Assembly: GCA_964479465.1 (NCBI GenBank)
Contig: CAYZMG010000011.1
Span: 12,027 to 76,026, forward strand
From: CADCTB01 sp964479465
GTDB taxonomy: Bacteria; Actinomycetota; Acidimicrobiia; Acidimicrobiales; AC-14
Direction of reading: 5' to 3'
Length of the DNA: 64,000 bases
The notes beneath the pieces were generated by a model. The model ran no database searches, was not told where the DNA came from, and saw only the letters and a program-made list of their open reading frames with translations. Shown here one piece after another: positions 1-9,043 of this stretch. A program made the position numbers and the translations under genes. The number at the start of each line of letters is the position of its first letter. Within the stretch, counting starts at the first letter, position 1.

Positions 1-64
1 CTGGCGCTTGACCTCGAGTTCGGCCACGAGGCAACCGTACCCGCCACCTCTACAGTCACTCGCC

Positions 65-745
65 ATGGGGATGCCCCGAACACCGAAGGGCCGGGCCAAG
101 GCCGTCCTGCCGATCCTGGCCGAGCAGTACCCCGGCACGGCCAGGGATCTGTGCGCCCTGGTCCACGACGGTCCGTTCCAACTCTTGGCGGCGACGATCA
201 TGTCTGCTCAGACAACTGACGAGGCCGTGAACTCGGTAACGCCGGCGCTGTTCGCCCGCTACCCGACGCCGGGTGACCTGGCCGCCGCCGACCCCGCGGA
301 AGTCGAAAAACTGATCCATCCCACCGGTTTCTTTCGGGCCAAGACCAGGAGTCTGCTCGGGATGGCGGCCGCCCTGGAGGACCGCTTCGGCGGCCGGGTG
401 CCGACGGCGATGGAGGATCTGATCACCATCCCGGGGGTGGGGCGCAAGACTGCGAATGTCGTCCGGAGTGTCGGCTTCGGCCTACCCGGGCTCCCGGTCG
501 ACACCCACGTCGGCCGGCTCTCCCGCCGGCTGGGCCTGACGGTGGAGACCGACCCGGTGAAGGTCGAGGCCGATCTCGATGCCATCGTCCCCGCCGGGGA
601 GCGTGGAGCGTTCAGTTTGCGCCTTATTTTGCACGGCCGGCGGGTCTGTCCAGCCCGCAAACCCCGTTGCGGGGCGTGCGTGCTGGCCTACCTTTGTCCG
701 AAAGTTGGTGTGGTTGAAATGCCCGCCCACTTGGGAACAAAGTGA
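65..745 (+). CDS. nth: Endonuclease III, DNA glycosylase/AP lyase
   Basis: Base-excision repair enzyme that removes oxidised pyrimidines and cleaves the abasic site. The 226-residue product has the helix-hairpin-helix IPGVGRKTA around residue 122 with the catalytic Lys128, the catalytic Asp146 in VDTHVGRL, and a C-terminal 4Fe-4S loop with Cys195, 202, 205 and 211 in the family spacing C-x6-C-x2-C-x5-C. Length is normal. The frame stays open to a TTG at position 8, but homology starts around the ATG at 65 (or the one at 71). The gene stands alone, followed by a hairpin and a tandem repeat. Confidence 0.95.
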   Translation: MGMPRTPKGRAKAVLPILAEQYPGTARDLCALVHDGPFQLLAATIMSAQTTDEAVNSVTPALFARYPTPGDLAAADPAEVEKLIHPTGFFRAKTRSLLGMAAALEDRFGGRVPTAMEDLITIPGVGRKTANVVRSVGFGLPGLPVDTHVGRLSRRLGLTVETDPVKVEADLDAIVPAGERGAFSLRLILHGRRVCPARKPRCGACVLAYLCPKVGVVEMPAHLGTK

Positions 746-771
746 TGGAGGTAGTACGTTCTACTGACTGA

Positions 772-799
772 GGGATCAGGTTCCCGCCACCTGGATCCC
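772..799 (+). terminator. Possible nth terminator hairpin
   Basis: An inverted repeat, GGGATCAGGT facing ACCTGGATCCC with one bulged G, starts 26 bases after the nth stop. There is no clear T tract. It sits at the convergent end between nth and the minus-strand small gene at 1019. Confidence 0.4.
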
Positions 800-860
800 C
801 CTTGGCGGTACCTGGGTTCCGCCGCCCGGGCCGCCCCCCGATGGCGCCCCTCCGGGGCGC

Positions 861-1018
861 CATCGGCGCGCCACTGTGCCGATTGGTCGCTCCGCTCCTG
901 GCGGGGCGCCATCGGCGCGCCACTGTGCCGATGGGTCGCTCCGCTCCCGGCGGGGCGCCATCGGCGCGCCACTGTGCCGATTGGTCGCTCCGCTCCTGGC
1001 GGGGCGCCATCGGCGCGC
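861..1018. repeat. 49-bp tandem repeat, three copies plus a partial
   Basis: The string CATCGGCGCGCCACTG recurs at 861, 910 and 959, and a partial copy starts at 1008, giving an exact 49-bp period with only a few substitutions (for example GATTGG/GATGGG). The unit length is not a multiple of three, so a coding role is unlikely. The array fills the gap between the convergent nth and the small gene whose stop is at 1019. Its reverse complement carries GGAGCGGAGCGACC, related to repeat tails found in hisI (9393) and trpE (about 10980). There are no variable spacers, so it is not CRISPR. Confidence 0.9.
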
Positions 1019-1228
1019 CTACTTTCGGCTCGCCTTCTCGGTGAGGGTGGCGAGCCGGCGGTGGCCGGCGCGCAGGGAACGTTCGACGGCGAAAAGGTCC
1101 TGGGCGGCCCAGTCGGCCTGGGTATTGACCAGGCTCTCGGCGATGGCGGTGACCCGCCGGGTGAGGTCGTCGAGCGCAGTGGCCAGCGACGACAGCTCGG
1201 GCGTCGGGACGTTGGAAGTGGCGGGCAC
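1019..1228 (-). CDS. Small hypothetical protein, predicted helical
   Basis: A 69-residue reading frame on the minus strand from a GTG at 1228. The sequence (ELSSLATALDDLTRRV..., ending in ATLTEKASRK) looks like a helical, coiled-coil-forming protein rich in Leu, Ala and charged residues, unlike the Arg/Pro-rich shadow frames of this GC-rich DNA. It is divergent from hisD and its stop abuts the tandem repeat. No function can be assigned. The frame is open further upstream into hisD, so the start is uncertain. Confidence 0.55.
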   Translation of the reverse strand: MPATSNVPTPELSSLATALDDLTRRVTAIAESLVNTQADWAAQDLFAVERSLRAGHRRLATLTEKASRK

Positions 1229-1283
1229 GCACCCCGGTTTATCCCACCGGGGCCACCGTAGCGCTCCCGGTACCATCGTGGCC

Positions 1284-2570
1284 ATGCTCAGCCGCCTCGA
1301 CCTGCGGGGTGCCGGCGGCGACCTCCGTTCCCGCCTGCCCCGCCCCGCCCCCTCCGGGCCCCCGCCCATCGACGCCGTGCGCGAGATCCTCGCCGAGGTC
1401 CGCAAGCGAGGCGACGACGCGGTGCGCGAGTACACCCTGCGCTTCGACCAGGCCGACCTCGACGAGTTGCGGGTGCCCCAGGAGGCGCTTCAGGCCGCCT
1501 TGAAGGCGACCTCGCCGGCCCTGCGCATCGCCCTGGAGGCGGCCCACGGCGCCATCACCGCCTACCACCGCACCCAGCTCCACGACTCGCCGCCCTCTGT
1601 CCGAGACGGCGTCGTCATCCGTGAGCTGCGCCGGCCCGTCGACCGGGCCGGGGTCTACGTCCCCGGCGGCCGGGCCGGCTACCCGTCGACGGTGCTGATG
1701 ACCGCCCTGCCTGCCCGCGTGGCCGGCGTGGAGGAGGTTGTCCTCTGCGTCCCGCCCCGCCCCGACGGCACCGTCGACCCGCCGACGCTGGCGGCCGCCG
1801 CTCTGGCCGGCGTGACCGAGGTGTACCGGATCGGCGGCGCCCAGGCCATCGGCGCCATGGCCTACGGCACGGAGAGCATCCGGCCGGTCGACGTCATCGT
1901 CGGACCGGGCAACGTCTATGTGGCCCTGGCTCAGCGGGAGGTGGCGGCCGAGGGTGCCGTCGGCGTCTCGTCGGCCTTCGCCGGCCCCTCGGAGGTCGTG
2001 GTGATCGCCGACGCCTCGACGCCGGTGGAATGGGCCGCCATCGACGTCATCGTCCAGGCCGAGCACGGGCCCGACGGCCTGGCCTGGCTCATCACCTGGG
2101 ACGACAGGGTGGCCGACGCCGTCACCGAGGCCGTCGCCCGGCTGGTGGCCTCCTCGCCCCGGCGGGCCGACATCACCTCCACCCTCGCCGCCGGCGGGTA
2201 CTGCGCGGTGGTCGAGGGCCCGGAGCAGGCAATGGAGGTGGCCAACCTCATCGCCCCCGAGCACCTGGAGCTCATGTGCGAGAGGCCCGAGTCGCTGCTG
2301 GCGTTGGTCCGCCACGCCGGCGCCGTGTTCCTCGGCCCGTACGCGCCGGCATCGGTGGGCGACTACCTGGCCGGGCCCAGCCACGTGCTGCCGACCTACG
2401 GCTCGGCCCGCTTCGCCGGCGGCCTGCGGGTCGACGACTTCATCCGCCACATCCACGCCATCACCCTCGACGCCGACGCCCTGGCCGGAGTCGCCCCCAG
2501 CGTGGCCGCCATCGCCGATGCGGAGGGGCTGGCCGCCCACGCCGAGTCAGTCCGGATGCGCACAAGGTGA
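1284..2570 (+). CDS. hisD: Histidinol dehydrogenase
   Basis: Catalyses the last two NAD-dependent oxidations of L-histidinol to L-histidine. The 428-residue product has the family core: VYVPGGRAGYPSTVLM, IVGPGNVYVALAQ, the zinc-ligand segment IVQAEHGPDG, and EHLELMCERPE near the C-terminus. Length is typical. The ATG at 1284 gives MLSRLDLRG, a normal N-terminus; the open frame reaching back to 876 only translates the repeat array. It is the first gene of the his operon and overlaps hisC by GTGA. Confidence 0.97.
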   Translation: MLSRLDLRGAGGDLRSRLPRPAPSGPPPIDAVREILAEVRKRGDDAVREYTLRFDQADLDELRVPQEALQAALKATSPALRIALEAAHGAITAYHRTQLHDSPPSVRDGVVIRELRRPVDRAGVYVPGGRAGYPSTVLMTALPARVAGVEEVVLCVPPRPDGTVDPPTLAAAALAGVTEVYRIGGAQAIGAMAYGTESIRPVDVIVGPGNVYVALAQREVAAEGAVGVSSAFAGPSEVVVIADASTPVEWAAIDVIVQAEHGPDGLAWLITWDDRVADAVTEAVARLVASSPRRADITSTLAAGGYCAVVEGPEQAMEVANLIAPEHLELMCERPESLLALVRHAGAVFLGPYAPASVGDYLAGPSHVLPTYGSARFAGGLRVDDFIRHIHAITLDADALAGVAPSVAAIADAEGLAAHAESVRMRTR

Positions 2571-3622
2571 TTGGCGTTCGCGACGACCTTGTGGCACTGG
2601 AGGGCTACCACTCGGCCCAGGTCACCGTCGACGTCCGCCTCAACACCAACGAGTCGCCCTACCCGCCGCCGGAGGCATGGCGAGAGGCGTTCCTCGAGGA
2701 GTTGGCGACCGTCGCCTTCAACCGGTACCCCGACCGCGAGGCCACCGCCCTGCGGACCGCCATCGGTGAGCTCCACGGCGTGGGTCCGGAGCAGATCCTG
2801 GCCGGGAACGGGTCAAACGAGGTCATCCAGGCCTTGTGCCTGGCTTACGGGGGCGCCGGCCGCACGGTTGCCGTCTTCGAGCCGACCTACGCCCTCCACT
2901 CCCACATCCCGCGCATCACCGGCACCGGCGTGGCGGTGGGGGGCCGGCGCGCCGACTTCACCCTCGACCCCGCCGAGGTCACCCGGGTGCTGACCGAAGC
3001 CAAACCTGCCATCACGTTCCTGTGCTCGCCCAACAACCCCACGGGTGTCATCGACGCCACGGAGGTGGTGGAGGCCGCCCTCGCCGCCGCGCCGGGCCTG
3101 GTAGTCGTCGACGAGGCGTACGGGCAGTTCACGCCCACCTCCGCCCTGCCGCTGGTCGCCGAAGACCGGCCCCTGGTCGTCACCCGCACCTTCTCCAAGA
3201 CCTGGTCCATGGCCGCCTGCCGGCTCGGCTACCTGGTGGCGCCGGCGGGCATCGTCGCCGCCGCCGAGCGGGCCGTCCTGCCCTACCACCTCGACGCCGC
3301 CACTCAGATCGCCGGCCGCTTGGCCCTGCGGTTCACGGCCGAGATGGAGGCCCGGGTGGCCGCCCTGGTCGCCGAGCGCGAGCGCCTGGCCGCCGCCCTG
3401 GCCGCCCTGCCGGTCGACACCTGGCCATCGGGGGCCAACTTCCTGCTGTTCCGCCCCCGGGAGCTCGATGGGCGCACCGTGTGGAAGGGCCTGGTCGAGC
3501 GCTCGGTCCTCGTCCGCGACTGCTCGTCGTGGCCCCGCCTCGACGGCTGCCTCCGCGTCACCGTCGGCACGCCCGCCGAGGACGACGCCTTTTTGTCCGC
3601 GCTGAAAGAGGTCCTGTCCTGA
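2567..3622 (+). CDS. hisC: Histidinol-phosphate aminotransferase
   Basis: PLP-dependent fold-type I transaminase making L-histidinol phosphate from imidazole acetol phosphate and glutamate. The 351-residue product shows LNTNESPYPPP at the N-terminus, the SPNNPTG loop, VVDEAYGQF, and the Schiff-base lysine in FSKTWS (Lys211). The start is the GTG at 2567, which overlaps the hisD stop (GTGA), implying translational coupling. Confidence 0.96.
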   Translation: MIGVRDDLVALEGYHSAQVTVDVRLNTNESPYPPPEAWREAFLEELATVAFNRYPDREATALRTAIGELHGVGPEQILAGNGSNEVIQALCLAYGGAGRTVAVFEPTYALHSHIPRITGTGVAVGGRRADFTLDPAEVTRVLTEAKPAITFLCSPNNPTGVIDATEVVEAALAAAPGLVVVDEAYGQFTPTSALPLVAEDRPLVVTRTFSKTWSMAACRLGYLVAPAGIVAAAERAVLPYHLDAATQIAGRLALRFTAEMEARVAALVAERERLAAALAALPVDTWPSGANFLLFRPRELDGRTVWKGLVERSVLVRDCSSWPRLDGCLRVTVGTPAEDDAFLSALKEVLS

Positions 3623-4203
3623 GAACTGCTACCCGTTCCCGCATCACCAAGGAGACGTCGATCGAGATCCGCCTCGACCTCGACGGCACCGGCCAGACCA
3701 AGGTCAGCACCGGCCTGCCCTTCTTCGACCACATGGTCGACCAGCTGGGCCGCCACGGCGGCTTCGACTTGGAGCTGACCGCCACGGGCGACCTCCAGGT
3801 CGACGCCCACCACACCGTCGAGGATGTCGGGATCGCCCTGGGGGAGTGCCTGCGGGAGGCCCTGGGCGACAAGGCCGGCGTGCGCCGGTTCGCATCGATG
3901 TCGCTCCCTCTGGACGAGGCGCTCGTCGAGGTCGCCCTCGACCTGTCCGGCCGGCCCTACCTCCACTACGAGGTCGAGCCGGGCGGCGAGGCGCTCGGCA
4001 CCCCGCCGTTCGACCCCCAGCTGGCCGAGGAGTTCTGGCGGGCCTTCGCCACCTCCGCCCTGATCACCCTGCACCTCGACCTGAAGCGGGGCAAGAACTC
4101 CCACCACATCCTGGAGGCCTCGTTCAAGGCCGTGGCCCGCGCCCTGCGCGACGCCGTCCGGGTGGAGGGCACCGGCGTGCCGTCCACGAAGGGCACCCTG
4201 TGA
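3619..4203 (+). CDS. hisB: Imidazoleglycerol-phosphate dehydratase, apparent CTG start
   Basis: Converts imidazole glycerol phosphate to imidazole acetol phosphate. The metal-binding motifs are intact: FFDHMVDQLGRH, DAHHTVEDVG and KNSHHILEASFKA. This is the monofunctional type, 194 residues. Homology begins with RTATRSRITKETSIE, but no ATG, GTG or TTG precedes this in frame without running far into hisC. The only sensible initiator is the CTG at 3619, which overlaps the hisC stop as CTGA, mirroring the GTGA, ATGA and TTGA overlaps elsewhere in the window. The gene call is certain; the start is inferred. Confidence 0.93.
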   Translation: MRTATRSRITKETSIEIRLDLDGTGQTKVSTGLPFFDHMVDQLGRHGGFDLELTATGDLQVDAHHTVEDVGIALGECLREALGDKAGVRRFASMSLPLDEALVEVALDLSGRPYLHYEVEPGGEALGTPPFDPQLAEEFWRAFATSALITLHLDLKRGKNSHHILEASFKAVARALRDAVRVEGTGVPSTKGTL

Positions 4204-4270
4204 CCGTTCAGCGAACTGGCAGCACTGGCGGTCGTATCCGACCGTCACTGCAGCCAGAACGGCTGGGCGC

Positions 4271-4873
4271 GTGATCGCCGTCCTCGACTACGGGATCGGG
4301 AACCTCCGCTCGGCCCAGAAGGCGCTCGAGCACGTCGGTGCCGAGGCGGTCCTGACCGCGGATCCGGCCGTCGTCGGGGCGGCCGCCGGCGTGGTCCTGC
4401 CGGGTGTGGGCCACATCGGCCGCTGCCTGGAGGCGCTCCGCGACTGCGGACTAGAGGAGCCGGCCAGGGAGGCCATCGACGCCGGCAAACCCTTCATCGG
4501 GATCTGCGTCGGCATGCAGATGCTGTACGACGGCTCCGAGGAGGCCCCGGAGGTGAAGGGCATGGGCGTGCTGGCGGGCACGGTCCGGCTGCTGCCCGAG
4601 GGGGTCAAGCGGCCCCAGATGCAGTGGAACGTCCTCGACCACCGGCCGACGCCGATGCTCGCCGGCCTCCAGGACCCGATCTGGATGTACTTCGTCCACT
4701 CCTACGCTCCCGAGCCGTCCGACGACGTGGTCGCCACCTGCGACTACGGCGGCCCCGTCGCCGCCGCCGTCGTTCGGGACAACCTCTGGGCCACCCAGTT
4801 CCACCCCGAGAAGTCCGGCGCCGCCGGCCTCCGTTTGTTGGCCAACTTCGTTGCTTCTGTACCCGGCCATTGA
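4271..4873 (+). CDS. hisH: Imidazole glycerol phosphate synthase, glutaminase subunit
   Basis: Class I glutamine amidotransferase that supplies ammonia to HisF. The 200-residue product shows the nucleophile Cys79 in GICVGMQML and the His178/Glu180 pair in QFHPEKS, completing the triad. It starts at a GTG, 67 bases after hisB, and its end overlaps the TTG start of hisA by 23 bases. Its partner HisF is two genes downstream. Confidence 0.96.
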   Translation: MIAVLDYGIGNLRSAQKALEHVGAEAVLTADPAVVGAAAGVVLPGVGHIGRCLEALRDCGLEEPAREAIDAGKPFIGICVGMQMLYDGSEEAPEVKGMGVLAGTVRLLPEGVKRPQMQWNVLDHRPTPMLAGLQDPIWMYFVHSYAPEPSDDVVATCDYGGPVAAAVVRDNLWATQFHPEKSGAAGLRLLANFVASVPGH

Positions 4874-5548
4874 CCTGAGGGGCGGCCGGGTCGTCCGGCT
4901 GTACCAGGGTGACTTCGACAAGGAGACGGTCTACGGGACACACCCCGTAGCAATCGCCGAGTCCTACGCCGCCGCCGGCGCCCGCTGGATCCACGTGGTC
5001 GACCTCGACGCCGCCCGCACCGGCACACCCGAGAACCGCCCGGTCATCGCCGCCATCGCCGGCGCAGTGGACATCAAGGTCCAGGCCAGCGGTGGTGTGC
5101 GGGACCAGGCGTCGGCCGAGGAGCTGCTGGCGTGCGGTGTCGACCGGGTGGTCATAGGCACGGCCGCCGTCGAGCACCCCGAGCTCGTGATCGAGCTGGC
5201 CGGCCACCATCAGGTCGCTGTCGGGATCGATACCCGGGGCCGGGACGTCGCGGTGCGGGGCTGGACGGAGGGTTCCGGCGTCGACCTCTTCGACCTGCTG
5301 GCCCGCTTCGCCGGCACCGGCGTCGCCGCAGTGATCGTCACCGACATCAGCCGGGACAGCACCCTGGAAGGCCCCGACACCGAGGGCCTGGCCGCCGTCC
5401 TCGAGGCCACCGACATCCCGGTCATCGCCTCCGGCGGGGTGGGTTCCCTCGCCGATCTCGAAATGCTGGGCACGCTGCGGCTCGAAGGTGCCATCGTGGG
5501 CAAGGCTCTCTACGAGGGGAACTTCACGGTGGAGGAGGCGATCGCAGC

Positions 5549-5561
<13 letters not shown>
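4851..5561 (+). CDS. hisA: Phosphoribosylformimino-AICAR-phosphate isomerase
   Basis: TIM-barrel isomerase of histidine synthesis. The 236-residue product has PAIDLRGGRVVRLYQGD at the N-terminus with the catalytic Asp, and VTDISRDSTLEGPD with the second Asp. The start is a TTG inside hisH, giving MLLYPAIDL, a standard N-terminus. In many actinobacteria this protein (PriA) also serves as TrpF. Here a separate trpF lies at 18817, so HisA may be monofunctional, although that TrpF has an altered active site. Confidence 0.94.
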
Positions 5562-6295
<734 letters not shown>

Positions 6296-6321
6296 TCGCG
6301 GCGACTTACCATGGGCCCGTG

Positions 6322-7557
6322 ATGGCTGAACCGCGGGTCCTGTCGATCGTGCTCGCCGGCGGCGAGGGCAAGCGGCTGTTCCCACTCACCGCCGACCGGG
6401 CCAAGCCCGCCGTCCCCTTCGCCGGCCACTACCGCCTCATCGACTTCGCCCTGTCGAACCTGGCCAACGCCGGCTACCTCCGCATGGTGGTGCTCACCCA
6501 GTACAAGAGCCACAGCCTGGGCCAGCACCTCTCGCGCACATGGCGGCTGTCGACCCTGCTCGACACCTACGTCACCATGGTCCCGGCCCAGATGCGCCAC
6601 GGGCCGAAGTGGTTCGCCGGCTCCGCCGATGCCATCTTCCAGAACCTCAACCTCATCGGCGACGACCGGCCCGACTACATCTGCGTCTTCGGCGCCGACC
6701 ACATCTACCGCATGGACCCCCGCCAGATGGTGGAGGCCCACATCGACTCCGGTGCCGGCGTGACCGTCGCCGGCATCCGGGCCCCTCGCTCCCAGGCATC
6801 GGAGTTCGGTGTGATCGACCCCGGCGTCGGCACCAAGATCGAGGCCTTCCTCGAGAAGCCAGAGGACCCGCCGGGCCTGCCGGACTCGCCCGAGGAGGTC
6901 TTCGCCTCCATGGGCAACTACGTCTTCACCGCGAAGACGCTGGTCGAGGCGGTCACCGACGACGCCAAGGACGAGGAGTCCCGCCACGACATCGGCGGCG
7001 ACATCATCCCGGCAATGGTGAAGGCCGGCGAGGCCCACGTCTACGACTTCAACTCCAACGAGGTCCCCGGCGCCACCGAGCGTGACCGGGCCTACTGGCG
7101 CGACGTCGGGACCCTCGACAGCTACTACGACGCCCACCGCGACCTCGTGTCGGTCTATCCGGTGTTCAACCTCTACAACCGGAAGTGGCCGATCTACACC
7201 TCCGTGCCCCAGCTCCCGCCGGCCAAGTTCGTGCTCGAGGACGGCGGCCGCACCGGTCGGGCCCACAACTCCCTGGTGAGCACGGGCTGCATCATCTCCG
7301 GCGCCGCGGTGCGGAACTCGGTGCTCTCGCCGGGGTGCATCGTGGATTCCCACGCCCTGATCGAGGACTCTGTCCTCATGCACGACGTGGTGGTCGGCGA
7401 CGGAGCCATCGTGCGCCGGTCCATCATCGACAAGCACGTGGTGATCCCGCCGGGAGCACGCATCGGCTGTGACCTGGAGGCCGACCGTCGCCGGTTCACC
7501 CTGTCGCCCAACGGGATCACCGTGCTGGGCAAAGGACACGTGATCACCAACCCTTGA
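6322..7557 (+). CDS. glgC: Glucose-1-phosphate adenylyltransferase
   Basis: Makes ADP-glucose from ATP and glucose 1-phosphate, the committed step of glycogen synthesis. The 411-residue product has the nucleotidyltransferase motif AGGEGKRLFPLT, the substrate segment FGADHIYRMD, and a C-terminal left-handed beta-helix (repeats such as SGAAVRNSVLSPGCIVDS). The ATG at 6322 is preceded by an in-frame GTG at 6319. It overlaps glgA by TTGA, so the two are coupled. Confidence 0.96.
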   Translation: MAEPRVLSIVLAGGEGKRLFPLTADRAKPAVPFAGHYRLIDFALSNLANAGYLRMVVLTQYKSHSLGQHLSRTWRLSTLLDTYVTMVPAQMRHGPKWFAGSADAIFQNLNLIGDDRPDYICVFGADHIYRMDPRQMVEAHIDSGAGVTVAGIRAPRSQASEFGVIDPGVGTKIEAFLEKPEDPPGLPDSPEEVFASMGNYVFTAKTLVEAVTDDAKDEESRHDIGGDIIPAMVKAGEAHVYDFNSNEVPGATERDRAYWRDVGTLDSYYDAHRDLVSVYPVFNLYNRKWPIYTSVPQLPPAKFVLEDGGRTGRAHNSLVSTGCIISGAAVRNSVLSPGCIVDSHALIEDSVLMHDVVVGDGAIVRRSIIDKHVVIPPGARIGCDLEADRRRFTLSPNGITVLGKGHVITNP

Positions 7558-8720
7558 GGGTCAGCCTTCTGACCCGCGAGTACCCGCCGGAGATCTACGG
7601 CGGGGCCGGGGTCCACGTCACCCACCTGGTCTCCCAGCTCATGAAGCTGGTCGACGTCGAGGTCCAGTGCTTCGGCGCGCCCCGCGACGCCCCCGGCGTG
7701 CGGGCCTACCAGCCGTGGCCGGCGATACCGTCGGACCGGGCCGCCGAGGCCGCGCTGCGGTCGATGTCGGTCGACCTGGTGATGGCCGCGGGATGCCGGG
7801 GCGCCGGCGTGGTGCACAGCCACACCTGGTACGCCAACCTCGGTGGCCACCTGGGCGGCCTCCTCCACGGCATCCCGCACGTGATGACCGCTCACAGCCT
7901 CGAGCCCCTGCGGCCGTGGAAGCGGGAGCAGCTCGGCGGGGGGTACGAGCTCTCGCTGTTCTGCGAGCGAACCGCCATGCACGGCGCCGCCGCCATCATC
8001 GCCGTCTCGGCGGGGATGCGGGCCGACATCCTGTCGACCTACCCGGCGGTGGACCCCGACCGAGTGGTGGTGATCCACAACGGGATCGACACCGACGCCT
8101 GGCGGCCGACCCCCGACACCGGCGTCCTGGCCCGGCTGGGCATCGACCCGGAGCGCCCGTCGGTGGCCTTCGTGGGCCGGATCACCCGCCAGAAGGGCGT
8201 GGAGCACGCCCTGGCCGCGGCCGAGCTGATCGACCCCGCCGCTCAGGTGGTGCTGTGCGCCGGCGCCCCGGACACGCCCGAGATCGGCGAGGAGATGCGC
8301 GGGCTGGCGGCAGCGGTTGCCGCCCGCCGGGGCGGGGTGGTCTGGATCGAGGAGATGCTGTCGCGCACCGAGCTGAGCCAGATCCTCACGGCGGCATCGG
8401 TTTTCGTCTGTCCCTCGGTCTACGAGCCCTTCGGGCTGACCAACCTGGAGGCCATGGCGTGTGAGACGGCGGTCGTCGCCAGTGCGGTGGGCGGGATCCC
8501 CGAGATCGTGGTCGAGGACGTCACGGGCCACCTCGTGCCCTACGTGCCGGATCCGGCCACCTTCGCCGCCGCACTCGCCGACCGGATCAACGCCGTGCTC
8601 GCGGAGCCGACCCGGGCCGAGGCGATGGGCCGGGCCGGCCGGCGGCGGGCCATCGAGCACTTCGGGTGGCCGGCGGTGGCGGCACGTACCGTCGCGCTCT
8701 ACGAGACACTGGTCTCATGA
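7554..8720 (+). CDS. glgA: Glycogen synthase / ADP-glucose-dependent glucosyltransferase (GT4 type)
   Basis: The 388-residue GT-B protein begins MRVSLLTREYPPEIYGGAGVHV, the hallmark of the actinobacterial GT4 family (corynebacterial GlgA, mycobacterial GlgM). Members transfer glucose from ADP-glucose to glucan, or to phosphate making maltose 1-phosphate; the sequence alone does not decide which. Other signatures are FVGRITRQKGVEH and the nucleotide-binding VYEPFGLTNLEAMAC. It starts with a TTG overlapping the glgC stop and overlaps the next gene by ATGA. Confidence 0.9.
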   Translation: MRVSLLTREYPPEIYGGAGVHVTHLVSQLMKLVDVEVQCFGAPRDAPGVRAYQPWPAIPSDRAAEAALRSMSVDLVMAAGCRGAGVVHSHTWYANLGGHLGGLLHGIPHVMTAHSLEPLRPWKREQLGGGYELSLFCERTAMHGAAAIIAVSAGMRADILSTYPAVDPDRVVVIHNGIDTDAWRPTPDTGVLARLGIDPERPSVAFVGRITRQKGVEHALAAAELIDPAAQVVLCAGAPDTPEIGEEMRGLAAAVAARRGGVVWIEEMLSRTELSQILTAASVFVCPSVYEPFGLTNLEAMACETAVVASAVGGIPEIVVEDVTGHLVPYVPDPATFAAALADRINAVLAEPTRAEAMGRAGRRRAIEHFGWPAVAARTVALYETLVS

Positions 8721-9034
8721 GCAACAAGCAGCCGATCACCATGCTGGCCGACCGGTTGCTGGTGCAGATCCCCCAGCTCGAGGGGGAGCGGGCCAGCCGG
8801 GGCGGGATCCTTATCCCCGCCACCGCCCAGGTCTCCAAGCGCCTGGCGTGGGCCGAGGTGGTGGCCATCGGCCCGCAGGTGCGCAACATCGAGCCCGGTG
8901 ACTCGGTGTTATTCAACCCCGAGGACCGCTACGAGGTGGAGGTCAGGGGCGACGACTACATCATCCTGCGCGAGCGCGACATCCACGCCGTGGCCTCGGA
9001 GCGCATCGAAGGTGGCACCGGCCTCTACTTGTAG
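8717..9034 (+). CDS. GroES-like co-chaperonin
   Basis: A 105-residue cpn10-fold protein (LADRLLVQIPQLEGERASRGGILIP, PGDSVLFNPEDRYEVEVRGDDYIILRERDI) with the mobile-loop region that contacts GroEL. No groEL lies nearby, so it is probably a second, orphan GroES copy, here within the his/glycogen block. The ATG overlaps the glgA stop (ATGA) and hisI follows after 9 bases. Whether it works with GroEL or has another role is unknown. Confidence 0.85.
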   Translation: MSNKQPITMLADRLLVQIPQLEGERASRGGILIPATAQVSKRLAWAEVVAIGPQVRNIEPGDSVLFNPEDRYEVEVRGDDYIILRERDIHAVASERIEGGTGLYL

Positions 9035-9043
9035 GCTGGGAAG

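Noticed and set aside
861..1018. CRISPR array
   Set aside because: The units are contiguous tandem repeats with a 49-bp period and no variable spacers; no cas genes nearby.
624..1232. Minus-strand 200-residue protein over the repeats
   Set aside because: Translation of the repeat array gives low-complexity GAPMAPRQERSDQ repeats; only the small separate frame ending at 1019 looks real.
876..1283. Extended N-terminus of HisD
   Set aside because: The frame is open back to 876 but only translates the repeat array and the small minus-strand gene; the family sequence starts at the ATG 1284.
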